Shown here: positions 53,321-61,857 of the stretch, in pieces
How positions within the stretch are numbered: position 1 is the stretch's first letter
How the letters are laid out: every line of letters begins with the position of its first letter
Assembly (NCBI GenBank): GCA_000620185.1
Contig: JHVO01000009.1
Coordinates: 1-64,000 of the forward strand
Direction of reading: 5' to 3'
From: Geodermatophilaceae bacterium URHB0062
GTDB taxonomy: Bacteria > Actinomycetota > Actinomycetes > Mycobacteriales > Geodermatophilaceae
Length of the DNA stretch: 64,000 nt
Program-made: the position numbers and the translations under genes
The notes under the pieces: generated by a model
What the model saw: only the letters and a program-made list of their open reading frames with translations
What the model was told of the DNA's origin: nothing
The model's database searches: none

Positions 53321-53947
53321 ATGACCGCAGTCCTCCCTGTCCGTCGCCCGGGGGCAGCCAGCGCGCTGCCCCCGGCCGCGGACGAGCGTTCCGCCGCCGC
53401 CCACTGGGCCGGCACGACCCGCCGCATCCTGGGTCGCGTGACCCCGTGGCTGGTCCGCGCGATCCTGGGACTGGCGATCGTGGCCTTCGCCGTACTGGCC
53501 GTCGGTCCGCACGTCTTCGGCTACCGCACCATGACCATGCTGACCTCGAGCATGGCTCCGCAGATCGAGCCGGGCGACATCACCATCGTCACCCCGATCG
53601 CGGTCTCCGAGGTCACCGAGGGCATGGTGATCAGCTACCACATCCCCGTCGGTGACCACAGCGTCGTCACCCACCGGGTCGTCTCGGTCGAGTCCGGCCC
53701 CGCCGGCACGGTGACCGTGCAGACCAAGGGCGACGCGAACGAGGCCGTCGACCCCTGGACCGCCCAGCTCCAGGGCAACACCGCCTACCAGGTCCGCGCC
53801 GTCATCCCCGAGGCCGGCCACCTGATCCAGGCACTGCGTACCCCCACGATCGCCCCGGTGCTGCTCTACGGCGCCCCGACGCTGCTCGTCGGCTGGCTCC
53901 TGCTCAGCATCTGGCGCCCCACCCGCCAAGAGGAGGACAAGGCATGA
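53321..53947 (+). CDS. SipW-like signal peptidase I
   Basis: 208 residues from ATG 53321. One N-terminal membrane helix (about 44-62) and one near the C-terminus. Catalytic Ser77 is in TMLTSSMAP; the usual Lys is replaced by His118 in SVVTHRVV, the Ser-His form of the ER/SipW branch, and KGDANEAVDPW holds the conserved Asp. It should cleave the SipW-type signal of the TasA-like protein just upstream and perhaps of the next gene product. Confidence 0.92.
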   Translation: MTAVLPVRRPGAASALPPAADERSAAAHWAGTTRRILGRVTPWLVRAILGLAIVAFAVLAVGPHVFGYRTMTMLTSSMAPQIEPGDITIVTPIAVSEVTEGMVISYHIPVGDHSVVTHRVVSVESGPAGTVTVQTKGDANEAVDPWTAQLQGNTAYQVRAVIPEAGHLIQALRTPTIAPVLLYGAPTLLVGWLLLSIWRPTRQEEDKA

Positions 53948-54375
53948 CCGGCATCCGACGCGGCCTGCTGCTGATGTCCCTGGCCGTCGCCGTCGTCCTC
54001 GGCGGCCTCGGGCCGGCCCACCCGGCGCAGGCGTCCTTCAGCAAGACGATGACCGCCGCGACGACGCAGATCGCCACGGCGACCGTCGCCCCGCCGACCA
54101 ACGTCACGGGCTCGCTGACCTGCGGCAAGTCGTCGGCCACCATGGCGGCGAACTGGACGCTCAGCACCTCGTCGGCGGTCAGCGGCTACCTCGTCACGGT
54201 CCACTTCGACGACGGTTTCGTGCAGAACGTCCAGATGGCGGCCACCGCGACCAGCTGGAGCGCTCCGATCTCGCTGTACCAGGCCACCCTGCACGCCATC
54301 TCGTACTCCGTCACCACCCAGACCACCTACGGGTGGACGACGGAGTCCGCCTCCACCGGCTGGTTCTCGTGCTGA
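53944..54375 (+). CDS. Secreted protein, possible Fn3-like fold
   Basis: 143 residues; ATG 53944 overlaps the peptidase stop as ATGA. Signal peptide with core LLLMSLAVAVVLGGLG, cleavage near AQAS. The mature part is Thr/Ser-rich with a beta pattern PTNVTGSLTCGKSSATMAAN and SGYLVTVHFDDGFVQNVQ, which resembles a fibronectin type III-like module; cysteines at TCGK and the C-terminal FSC could form a disulfide. No family hit from memory. Likely an accessory subunit of the TasA-like structure. Confidence 0.78.
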   Translation: MTGIRRGLLLMSLAVAVVLGGLGPAHPAQASFSKTMTAATTQIATATVAPPTNVTGSLTCGKSSATMAANWTLSTSSAVSGYLVTVHFDDGFVQNVQMAATATSWSAPISLYQATLHAISYSVTTQTTYGWTTESASTGWFSC

Positions 54376-55049
54376 CCGCCCTGGTCGTCGACGACGAGCC
54401 CGAGGCCCGCCGCCGGGTCGCCGGACTGCTCCGCCTCGGCGGATGGCACGTCCTCGAGGCGAACGGCGCGGCCTCGGCCCTCCGGCAGGCGCGGCTCGCC
54501 TCCCCCGACCTCGTGGTCACCGACGTCTCCATGCCCGGCAGCGACGGCCTGTCGATGCTCCGCCGCCTGCGGCAGGAGGGGTCCCGGGCCCGCTTCCTGG
54601 TCGTCACGGCCGACCCGACGGACGACGTCCGCGCCGCGGCCGCCGCGGCCGGCGCGATCGCCTGCCTGCGCAAGCCGATCGACGCCCGTCTCCTTCTCGA
54701 CTTCCTGCGCAGCCGGACCACGGGGCCGGCTGCGCAGGACCAGCCCACCGACATCCGGGACGCCGACGACCTCCACGAGGAGGACCTGGACGCCGAGCTG
54801 ATGGACCGGCTCCAGGAGATGTACGTCGACGCCCTCCCGGGCCGTCTGTCGGCGATCGCCGACGGCGCCCGGGCCGGTGACACCACCGCCGTCGTGGCGG
54901 CCGCCCACACGCTGGCCGGCACGAGCGGTCAGCTCGGGCACCCCGAGGTCGCCTCGGTCTGCCGGGCGATCGCGGCCGACGCCCGGCGCGGCGTCATGGC
55001 GCATGCCCGGGTGGTCCACCTGCAGGCGCTCGCCCTCGCCGGCGCCTGA
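54369..55049 (+). CDS. Response regulator fused to HPt domain
   Basis: 226 residues; GTG 54369 overlaps the secreted-protein stop by seven bases, so it is in the export operon. Receiver with phospho-acceptor Asp52 in VVTDVSMPG, then an HPt domain about 140-220 with His180 in AAAHTLAGTSGQLG. RR-HPt fusions pass phosphate between receivers. It is a candidate regulator, via phosphorelay, of the TasA/SipW unit or of the two-component pair upstream. No DNA-binding domain. Confidence 0.9.
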   Translation: MLTALVVDDEPEARRRVAGLLRLGGWHVLEANGAASALRQARLASPDLVVTDVSMPGSDGLSMLRRLRQEGSRARFLVVTADPTDDVRAAAAAAGAIACLRKPIDARLLLDFLRSRTTGPAAQDQPTDIRDADDLHEEDLDAELMDRLQEMYVDALPGRLSAIADGARAGDTTAVVAAAHTLAGTSGQLGHPEVASVCRAIAADARRGVMAHARVVHLQALALAGA

Positions 55050-55057
55050 CCGGCGGG

Positions 55058-55465
55058 TCAGGCGGGAAGGCGGGCGAGGCGGCGCAGCGCGGCCAGTCCG
55101 TCGGGGGTGCCCGGCCACTCGCGGGTCACCGCCTCGGTGCCGGCGCGGCGGACCACCGAGCGCAGCACGAGCGCGACGGCGATCGCGTCGTCGGCGTAGC
55201 CCAGCACCGGGATGAAGTCCGGAACCAGATCGATCGGCAACGCCAGGTAGGCGAGCAGCAGCCACAGCCGCACCCGGACGCCGCGCGGCAGGCTGCCGTC
55301 GGCGGCGAGCCGGCGCACGAGCCGCAGCACGTCGGGCAGCAGCCGCAGCAGCTCCCGCAGCCGCACCTCGTCCGGCTTGCTCGCCCACAGGACGGCGACG
55401 AGCAGCACCCACAGCAGCAGGAGGCCTGCGAGGACGCCGACCAGCGACCAGGCCCAGCCGGGCAT
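55058..55465 (-). CDS. YkvA/DUF1232 family membrane protein
   Basis: 135 residues from ATG 55465 with GGAGAG upstream. An N-terminal membrane helix (WSLVGVLAGLLLLWVLLVAV) and the DUF1232 motif LALPIDLVPDFIPVLGYADD. Family function unknown. Convergent with the RR-HPt gene eight bases away. Confidence 0.9.
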   Translation of the reverse strand: MPGWAWSLVGVLAGLLLLWVLLVAVLWASKPDEVRLRELLRLLPDVLRLVRRLAADGSLPRGVRVRLWLLLAYLALPIDLVPDFIPVLGYADDAIAVALVLRSVVRRAGTEAVTREWPGTPDGLAALRRLARLPA

Positions 55466-55524
55466 CCGCTCTCCGATCTCAGGGGTGCGGCAGGGCACAC
55501 CCGCCGTCGTCCACAGTGCCCGAC

Positions 55525-56229
55525 TCAGGCGACGAGCCGGTACCCGACCCCTCGGACCGTCCGGATCTCCGGCGAGCTGAGTCCGGCAGCCAGCAGCTTG
55601 CGCCGGAGGTTGGACATGTGGGCCTCGACCAGCCGGAGGTTGCCCTCCCAGTCGGTCTGCCAGACCTCGCGCAGCAGCGTCTCGCGCTGCAGCACCCGCC
55701 CTGGGCGGGAGGCGAGCGCGGCCAGCAGGTCGAACTCGGTGCGGGTCAGGTCGACGACCGAGCCGTCGACACGGACCTCGCGGCTCTCCTCGTCCACCTC
55801 CAGCTCGGCCAGCCGGCGGACGGACTCCTCGGCCGGCGCCGCGGCCGGAGCCGGCTGCGCCTGGCGAGGGAAGCGCAGCATCGCCTGCACGCGGGCCACG
55901 AGCTCCCGCGGGGAGAACGGCTTGGCCATGTACCCGTCGGCGCCCACGGCGAGGCCGATCAACAGGTCGACCTCCTCGGCGCGAGCGGTGAGCATGAGCA
56001 CGTAGCACTGCGTCTCGGCCCGGATCTGGCGGCAGACCTCGGTGCCGTCGCCGTCGGGCAGGCCGAGGTCGAGCACGATCAGGTCGGGCGGGTCGCGGCG
56101 GACCTCCTCGAGGCAGGCCGCCCCAGAGACGGCCTCACGGACGTCGAAGCCGGCTCGGCGCAGCACCGTCGTCACGAGCTCGCGGATCTCGTCGGTGTCC
56201 TCCACGACGAGCACGGCCTGTTCGCTCAC
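55525..56229 (-). CDS. OmpR-family response regulator
   Basis: 234 residues from GTG 56229 behind GGAAGGAGGAG. Receiver with Asp54 in VLDLGLPDGDG and Lys in YMAKPFSP, then a winged-helix domain about 140-232 (VVDLTRTEFDLLAALASRPG, RTVRGVGYRLV). No histidine kinase is adjacent, so it is an orphan that could take phosphate from the kinase at 50618. It is the only DNA-binding regulator near the TasA/SipW cluster. Confidence 0.94.
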   Translation of the reverse strand: MSEQAVLVVEDTDEIRELVTTVLRRAGFDVREAVSGAACLEEVRRDPPDLIVLDLGLPDGDGTEVCRQIRAETQCYVLMLTARAEEVDLLIGLAVGADGYMAKPFSPRELVARVQAMLRFPRQAQPAPAAAPAEESVRRLAELEVDEESREVRVDGSVVDLTRTEFDLLAALASRPGRVLQRETLLREVWQTDWEGNLRLVEAHMSNLRRKLLAAGLSSPEIRTVRGVGYRLVA

Positions 56230-56364
56230 GGCCTCTCCTCCTTCCGCATGCTGGGTCGGGTCGGAGGGCTGGGTCCTCCGTCACCTGACCGGGTGATCGG
56301 CAGGAGGTCGGGTCGTCTTGAGCCGAGCACCCGCCCTCACCCCACGGGGGGATGGCGGAACGCC

Positions 56365-56390
56365 GTGTGATCCGGCACACGCCGGGGTAT
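56365..56390 (+). promoter_or_regulatory. SigB-like promoter candidate for the acyltransferase
   Basis: GTGTG (56365-56369) and GGGTAT (56385-56390), spacer 15, then GCCTCATC. It shares layout and downstream bases with 47848-47872. It lies 88 bases before the acyltransferase start, in the 249-base gap 56230-56478, which is otherwise featureless. Confidence 0.5.
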
Positions 56391-56478
56391 GCCTCATCAG
56401 CGGTGATACCGGAGCGCGACGGGGCGCTCACGGTGCTCGACCGGCACACCGCCTGGAACCCACCTAGCGTCGGGAGCG

Positions 56479-57624
56479 ATGACTTTTCTGTCGACCCTGG
56501 AGCGGGCAGCCGTCTCCCGGCCAACCGACACCCGGCCGAAGGCGGGCCGGCGGCTCGATCTCGACGTGGTCCGCGGCGTCGCGATCCTCCTGGCGCTGGG
56601 ATGGCACTTCAACCACGGTCCGAGCGGCAACCGCCTGATCGACGCCCTGCAGCTGCCCGGGTTCACGCTGGGCTGGGCGGGCGTCGACCTCTTCTTCGTC
56701 CTGAGCGGGTTCCTCCTCGGGCGGCTGGTGCTCAAGGAGCAGCTGGCCACGGGCCGCTTCGACGGACGACGCTTCACCGTCCGCCGTGTGCTCAAGCTCT
56801 GGCCGGTGCTCTATGTGTTCCTCGCCGTCCAGGCGCTGGCCGGGCCGGACCCCTCGACGTTCCTCTGGCAGAACGCCCTCCACGTGCAGAACTACGCCGG
56901 GACGTCGTTGCGCCACCTGTGGTCGCTCGCGGTGGAGGAGCACTTCTACCTGGTCCTCGCGGTGCTCTTCCCCTGGTTCGCGCGCCGGCGGGGCTCCCCG
57001 CGGATCCTCGTCGGCGTCCTGGTCGGCGTCCTGGTGGCCGCCCTGGCCCTGCGGATCTGGGGGTCGCTGGACGGCGTGAGCGAGGTCCGGCTGCAGTGGC
57101 GCACCCACTTCCGGGCCGACTCGCTGGCGGCCGGCGTCCTGCTCGCGGTGGTCAGCGTGCACTGGCCCGAGCGGTTCGACCGGCTCGTCCGGCACCGGTG
57201 GTTGTGGGCGGCGGTGACGGTGCTCGGCGCCGTCGCCCTCGCCCGTGTCGGCAAGGACGGCTTCTTCGGCAGCACCGTGGGCTACACCGTCGCCTACGTG
57301 ACGGGTGCGGCGTTCCTGCTGCTGCTGTACCGCGCCGCCTGGGTGCCCCGCGCCCGCATCCTGACCGCCCCCGTCGCCGCGCTGGGCCGGTACTCCTACG
57401 GCATCTACATCTGGCACCTGTTCGCCGCCCACACCGCCGTGGACGCGCTGCCCGGGGTGGAGTGGGAGAGCGGAACTCCGGTCGCGCAGGCCGCCAAGTA
57501 CGCATCGGCCATCGGCATCGGCGTCGTGGCGACCGTGCTCGTGGAGAAGCCGGCGCTCCGGCTGCGCGAGCGCCTGGTGCCCGCGGACCGCGCCGACCGC
57601 AGGACGGCGTCGGCCGCGGCCTGA
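56479..57624 (+). CDS. Acyltransferase 3 family membrane protein
   Basis: 381 residues from ATG 56479. About ten membrane helices; RLDLDVVRGVAILLALGWHF contains the Arg-x10-His motif of AT3 enzymes, GVDLFFVLSGFLLGRL and SLAVEEHFYLV follow, and YSYGIYIWHLFA is near the C-terminus. It acylates envelope sugars or lipids (OafA/Oac-like). The possible stress promoter upstream suggests surface remodelling under stress. Confidence 0.92.
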   Translation: MTFLSTLERAAVSRPTDTRPKAGRRLDLDVVRGVAILLALGWHFNHGPSGNRLIDALQLPGFTLGWAGVDLFFVLSGFLLGRLVLKEQLATGRFDGRRFTVRRVLKLWPVLYVFLAVQALAGPDPSTFLWQNALHVQNYAGTSLRHLWSLAVEEHFYLVLAVLFPWFARRRGSPRILVGVLVGVLVAALALRIWGSLDGVSEVRLQWRTHFRADSLAAGVLLAVVSVHWPERFDRLVRHRWLWAAVTVLGAVALARVGKDGFFGSTVGYTVAYVTGAAFLLLLYRAAWVPRARILTAPVAALGRYSYGIYIWHLFAAHTAVDALPGVEWESGTPVAQAAKYASAIGIGVVATVLVEKPALRLRERLVPADRADRRTASAAA

Positions 57625-58407
57625 TCAGTTGAGCGCGCGCGTCCCCTCCGGGAGGGTGCCGCCCGCGAGCAGCTCGACGGTCGCGTCCTGCAGGGCCGTC
57701 AGCGCGACCCGCTGGGTGAACGGACCCGTCGAGACCCGCGCCACCCCCATCTCCTGCAGCTCGCGCACGGGCAACGAGCGCCTGGGCACGCTGATCACGC
57801 TCAGCCGCTGCGGGCCGAGCGCGTCGACGAGGGCCGCGATCTCCTCGCGCGCCACGACCCCGGGCACGAACACGACCGGTGCGCCGGCCGCCAGGTAGGC
57901 CCGGCCCCGGCGGATCGCCTCGTCGAGCAACGTCGCGCGGTCGGCCCCGGGCGCGGCCCGGACGAACGCGTCCGTGCGCGCGTTGAGGACGAAGTCGATG
58001 CCGGCGTCCCGACCGGCCGCGAGCACGGCCTCGACGGCGGTGACCGAGGCGTCGAGGGGCTTCATCTGGTCCTCGAGGTTGCCTCCGACGATGCCGGCCG
58101 CGATGGCCCGCCGGGTGGTCTCCCCGGGATCGCCGTAGCCGGCCTCCATGTCCATCGTCACGGGCAGGTCGACGGCGGCCACGATGCGGCCGGCCATGTC
58201 GAGGTGCAGGTCGAGCGGGATGTTCTCGCCGTCCTCGTAGCCGAACGTGGACGCGATCGAGTGGCTGGCCGTGGCCAGCGCCCGTACGCCGTCGGCGCCG
58301 GCGACCACGCGCGCGGAGGCGACGTCCCACACGTTGGCCAGGGCGAGGATCTCCGGAGCCGTGTGCAGGTCGAGCAGGGTGGCTGCGCGCGTGGCGAGGT
58401 CCGGCAT
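57625..58407 (-). CDS. Isocitrate lyase/PEP mutase family protein
   Basis: 260 residues from ATG 58407. TIM barrel with ALANVWDVASARVV, ATASHSIAST, DMEAGYGDP (metal site) and GGNLEDQ, wording of the ICL/PEPM group found in methylisocitrate-lyase-like and oxaloacetate-decarboxylase-like enzymes. The lyase loop KKCGH is absent, so it is not isocitrate lyase; exact reaction unknown. Confidence 0.9.
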   Translation of the reverse strand: MPDLATRAATLLDLHTAPEILALANVWDVASARVVAGADGVRALATASHSIASTFGYEDGENIPLDLHLDMAGRIVAAVDLPVTMDMEAGYGDPGETTRRAIAAGIVGGNLEDQMKPLDASVTAVEAVLAAGRDAGIDFVLNARTDAFVRAAPGADRATLLDEAIRRGRAYLAAGAPVVFVPGVVAREEIAALVDALGPQRLSVISVPRRSLPVRELQEMGVARVSTGPFTQRVALTALQDATVELLAGGTLPEGTRALN

Positions 58408-58486
58408 GGAGCGAACCTAGACGCCGGTGTCCGAATCCGTCAGGGACGTGTCCGCATTCGTCACGGCATCACCCTGGCCTGTCCGG

Positions 58487-58505
58487 TTAGGTCAGGCTAA
58501 CCTGC
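58487..58505 (+). promoter_or_regulatory. IdeR/DtxR iron box upstream of bfd-bfr
   Basis: TTAGGTCAGGCTAACCTGC matches 16 of 19 bases of the IdeR consensus TTAGGTTAGGCTAACCTAA. It lies 69 bases before the bfd start. In M. tuberculosis IdeR-Fe activates bacterioferritin, so this box probably ties bfd-bfr to iron status. Confidence 0.82.
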
Positions 58506-58573
58506 ATGTGAGTGCCTGCGGTGGTCCGTCCGGCACGCGGTCCCGCCCCGGCTACAGGTAAGGCGTCAGCTCC

Positions 58574-58789
58574 ATGTACGTGTGCCACTGCGCCGTCGTC
58601 ACCGACGGCGACGTCCTCGAGTCGATCGCCAACGGCGCCCGCTGCGTCGCCGACGTGGCGCGCGACACCGGAGCCGGCCGCACCTGTGGCAACTGCGTCA
58701 GTTCCCTCCGCGACCTCGTGTGCCAGCATTGCCCGGTCCGAGCCGAGCGAGTCGAGCGAGAACTGGGAGTGGCCGGTGCAACCCGTTAG
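58574..58789 (+). CDS. bfd: Bacterioferritin-associated ferredoxin
   Basis: 71 residues from ATG 58574. The [2Fe-2S] ligands Cys4, Cys6, Cys38 and Cys41 (VCHC and CGNC) give the Bfd pattern. It reduces the bacterioferritin core so iron is released. The bfr start lies inside its last codons (14-base overlap), so the two are tightly coupled. Confidence 0.94.
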   Translation: MYVCHCAVVTDGDVLESIANGARCVADVARDTGAGRTCGNCVSSLRDLVCQHCPVRAERVERELGVAGATR

Positions 58790-59261
58790 CCCCCGCGTGG
58801 TCGAACTGCTGAACGATGCCCTGACCTTCGAGCTCACGGTCACCAACACCTACTTCCTCAACGCCCGCATGCTCGACGCCTGGGGCCTGCCCAAGCTCGG
58901 GAAGGTCTTCTACGACCTGTCGATCGACGAGATGCGCGACGCCGACGACCTCATCCAGCGCGTGCTGCTCTTCGACGGCCACCCCAACCTTCAGCGGCTC
59001 GGCGCGATCCGCGTCGGCGAGTCCGCCGAGGAGATGCTGGTGCTCGCCCTCGACAGCGAGAAGGCCGCCGTCGCCCAGTTCAACGCCGCCGCCCAGGAGT
59101 GCCACGACCTCGGCGACCACGGCACCGCCGCCGTCTTCGAGGACATGGTGCGCGACGAGGAGAAGCACGCCGACTGGTTCGAGGCGCAGCTGGCCGCGAT
59201 CGAGCGGGTCGGGGCGCCGCAGTACCTGGCGGCGCAGATCTCCACGGAGACGCCGGGCTGA
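58776..59261 (+). CDS. bfr: Bacterioferritin
   Basis: 161 residues from GTG 58776, with GGGAG upstream. Four-helix ferritin: Glu19, Tyr26, Glu52 and heme-binding Met53 (SIDEMRDAD), Glu94, Glu127 and His130 (RDEEKHADWFE). The second ferroxidase His of the DEMRHAE motif (His54 in E. coli) is Asp55 here, so the diiron site is altered. It stores iron as a 24-mer and may still bind heme. Co-translated with bfd behind the iron box. Confidence 0.94.
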   Translation: MQPVSPRVVELLNDALTFELTVTNTYFLNARMLDAWGLPKLGKVFYDLSIDEMRDADDLIQRVLLFDGHPNLQRLGAIRVGESAEEMLVLALDSEKAAVAQFNAAAQECHDLGDHGTAAVFEDMVRDEEKHADWFEAQLAAIERVGAPQYLAAQISTETPG

Positions 59262-59288
59262 CGCCTCGTCCGCCGGCGACGACGAGCA

Positions 59289-59333
59289 CGCGCCGAGGGC
59301 CCTCTCCCCGAACGGGAGAGGGCCCTCGGCGCG
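59289..59333 (+). terminator. Terminator hairpin after bfr
   Basis: Twenty bases from CGCGCCGAGGG to CTCTCCC pair perfectly with the opposite arm 59314-59333 around CGAAC. The strongest hairpin in the window, ending the bfd-bfr transcript. Confidence 0.88.
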
Positions 59334-59424
59334 TTGGAACCAGCCGGCGTTCTCGGCGGCCCGGGCCAGCGGCACGGAAGCGCACCCGTCGGAGCGCCCC
59401 GTCCGGTGACCTAGGTTGGAGGCG

Positions 59425-60135
59425 ATGACAGGCCGACGCGTGGAGGCCGATGCCCTGCTGAGCGCCGACGCGGTCGCGGCGGGGCACGGCGACGTGCAGG
59501 TGTGCGCGCCCGTGACGCTCCGGGTGCCGCCGGGCCACGCCGTCGCGCTGGTCGGGCCCAACGGTGCGGGTAAGTCGACTGTGCTGCAGACCCTCGTCGG
59601 CCTGCTGCCGCCGCTCGCGGGCGCCGTGCGCTTCGGTGCGGACCCGGTCGACGAGCGGCAGGCGTCGTTCCGCAGGGCCGTGGCGCAGGTGCTGGACGAC
59701 GAGGCGTTCTTCCCCTCCCTGACCGCGCGGGAGCACCTGCTGCTGACGGCGCGGGGGCACGGGACGACGGATCCGGACGCCACGGTCGCTGCGGAGCTGG
59801 ACCTCTTCGGCCTGACCGAGCGCGCCGACGCGCTGCCCACCGCGCTCTCGTCGGGCCAGCGGCGGCGACTGGCCCTGGCGGCGGCCTTCGTGCGGCCCGC
59901 CCGCCTCCTCGTGCTGGACGAGCCCGAGCGGCGCCTCGACACCGACATGCGGCGGGCACTGGCAGCACGGCTCGCCCGCGACCGGGACGGCGGGCTGGCA
60001 CTCCTCCTCGCCAGCCACGACGCCGAACTGGTGGCCGCCGTCGCCGACGACGTCCTGCTCATCGCCGAGGACGAGTGCCGCTGGGTGGACCCCGCCGCGG
60101 CCGCCGACGCCGTCACCGGGCACCCGCCGCCGTGA
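59425..60135 (+). CDS. ABC transporter ATPase
   Basis: 236 residues from ATG 59425, with GGAGG only three bases away; TTG 59416 is a possible alternative. Walker A GPNGAGKST is near residue 50, signature LSSGQRRRLALAAA, Walker B LLVLDEPERRLD, H-loop LASHDAEL. It pairs with the membrane protein encoded next (GTGA overlap). The Pro/Ala-rich C-terminus is unremarkable. Probable exporter. Confidence 0.9.
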   Translation: MTGRRVEADALLSADAVAAGHGDVQVCAPVTLRVPPGHAVALVGPNGAGKSTVLQTLVGLLPPLAGAVRFGADPVDERQASFRRAVAQVLDDEAFFPSLTAREHLLLTARGHGTTDPDATVAAELDLFGLTERADALPTALSSGQRRRLALAAAFVRPARLLVLDEPERRLDTDMRRALAARLARDRDGGLALLLASHDAELVAAVADDVLLIAEDECRWVDPAAAADAVTGHPPP

Positions 60136-61721
60136 CCGCCGTGGCGGCGGCGCGGGAGCGCGAGCTCGACGGCGCCCAGGTCCGCCGCCTGACCAGCCGG
60201 AGCGCGGCCGCACGCGCGACGACCACGCTGTGGACCCGGCTGCTCGACGCGTGGTCGGCCGCCGCGACGACGGCGATCGGGCTGGCGATGCTCGGCGGCT
60301 GGCTCGCCTCGGTACGCGACACGATCGGCAGCCGCCCGCCGATGCCGGGCAGCGCGCTGCCCACCGGGCCGACCGCCGCCGTCGTGACGGTGGTGGCGGT
60401 CGCCGGCCTCGTGGGGGTGCTCGACCGGCTCGGCCCGGTCAGCGCCAGCCCGGCGGCCGCGGCCTGGTGGCTCCCCCTGCCCGCGTCACGGCGGGGGCTG
60501 CTGCGGGCCGAGCTCGCCCGGGTGGCAGGTGCCTGCGCGGGCATCACCGCCCTGTTGAGCCTGCCGCTGTTCCTGGCCTGGACCGCACGGCCCTCGGCCG
60601 GGGGGATCCTCCTCGACGTCGCCGGCGCGGGCGTCACCGCGGCCGGTCTGGTGGGTGCGGTGGCCCTGCTGGAGACCCGCGGCGCAACGTCGCGGGTGGC
60701 TCCGGTGGCCGGCGCGGTGGCGGTGACCGTCAGCGCCGCCGCCATGGTCGCGGCCGTCGTCGCCCCGCTCGCCCGTGCCGCCGCGGACATCCCCCGCCGG
60801 CACCTGGTACCCGACGGCGCGCCGTGGGCGCCCGGCGTCGCGGTGGCGGGGGCCGCCCTGGCCGGGGTCGTCCTGCTCGGGCTGGCCGATCGCGGCCTCG
60901 GGCGCCTCCCGGCGCGGACGCTGCGGCTGTCCGGGTCGACGGCGCAGTTCGCGGCCGCCTCCGTCCTCTCCCTCGACACCCGCGACCTCGGCCGAGCCCT
61001 CGCGGCCCGTCGGCAGCGACCCGTCCGTCGCCGATGGCTGTTCCGCCCCGTCACGCGCGCGTGGCAGGCCGTCGCCGCGGCCGACCTGCTGCTCCTGGTG
61101 CGCAGTCCGTGGCAGCTGGGGCAGCTCGTCGTCGCCGCCGCCGTTCCCGTCCTCGCGGCCCGCACCGACGGCCTCGACCGGCTGCCCCCGGCGGTGTGGG
61201 GCGGCCTGCTCCTCGGCTGGGCCCTCGCGGCTGTGTCCGTGGGTCATCCCGCCCGGCACGCCTCAGCGGCTCCGGGCATCGACCGGCTGCTCCCCCTCTC
61301 TCCGGCGCAGGCCGTGGCGGCCCACTGCGCCGTCCCGGCGCTCGCGCTGTGCGTGGTCGCCGCCACGAGTGGGGTGCTCATCGGCGCGGGCAGCGGCTCC
61401 GCTCTTGCGTGGGCCGGTCTCGGCCTGGCCGCCGTCCCGGCCTGGACCGCCGCCGCCGTGCGGGGCGGCTACCGCCCGGAGCTCGACTGGACCGGACCGG
61501 TGATGTCCACCCCGATGGGCACGCTGCCCGCCGGGATCGGGGCCACGCTCGTGCAGGGTCTGGACGTCGGCATCCTGGGCAGCGTCCCCGCGATCGTGGC
61601 CGTGCACCTCGGCGGTGCGCCGTCGGCGGGGATGATCGCCGCCCAGCTCCTCTGGGCCCTGGCGGTCGGCGCAGGCGGCCTCGCACTCACCGTGCGGCGC
61701 CTTACCTCCGCGCCGGACTGA
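60132..61721 (+). CDS. ABC-type multi-helix permease (DUF6297-like)
   Basis: 529 residues from GTG 60132. Around twelve hydrophobic segments; WLPLPASRRGLLRAELARVAG and LLPLSPAQAVAAH are repeated motifs in two halves (about 110 and 390), suggesting an internal duplication. From memory the architecture fits actinobacterial DUF6297-type permeases paired with ABC ATPases. Substrate unknown. Confidence 0.75.
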   Translation: MTAVAAARERELDGAQVRRLTSRSAAARATTTLWTRLLDAWSAAATTAIGLAMLGGWLASVRDTIGSRPPMPGSALPTGPTAAVVTVVAVAGLVGVLDRLGPVSASPAAAAWWLPLPASRRGLLRAELARVAGACAGITALLSLPLFLAWTARPSAGGILLDVAGAGVTAAGLVGAVALLETRGATSRVAPVAGAVAVTVSAAAMVAAVVAPLARAAADIPRRHLVPDGAPWAPGVAVAGAALAGVVLLGLADRGLGRLPARTLRLSGSTAQFAAASVLSLDTRDLGRALAARRQRPVRRRWLFRPVTRAWQAVAAADLLLLVRSPWQLGQLVVAAAVPVLAARTDGLDRLPPAVWGGLLLGWALAAVSVGHPARHASAAPGIDRLLPLSPAQAVAAHCAVPALALCVVAATSGVLIGAGSGSALAWAGLGLAAVPAWTAAAVRGGYRPELDWTGPVMSTPMGTLPAGIGATLVQGLDVGILGSVPAIVAVHLGGAPSAGMIAAQLLWALAVGAGGLALTVRRLTSAPD

Positions 61722-61729
61722 CGTGCGCA

Positions 61730-61756
61730 CCGGCCTCACCCCGAAAGGTGGGCCGG
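61730..61756 (+). terminator. Hairpin after the permease gene
   Basis: CCGGCCTCACC pairs with GGTGGGCCGG with one bulge around CCGAAA, eight bases past the stop. Confidence 0.6.
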
Positions 61757-61857
61757 CCCCGTTCGGCTACAGGAGATCGCGACGGCCGCCGATGGGGAGA
61801 ACGCCCTGACAGGCGCCACCGGGGTCCGCTACCCCGCCTGAGCGGAAGGACCGCTCC

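Noticed and set aside
61741-61857. GCCGAT before flbD as a flagellar sigma-28 promoter
   Set aside because: No TAAA-type -35 element at the right distance; a six-base match is expected by chance in this DNA.
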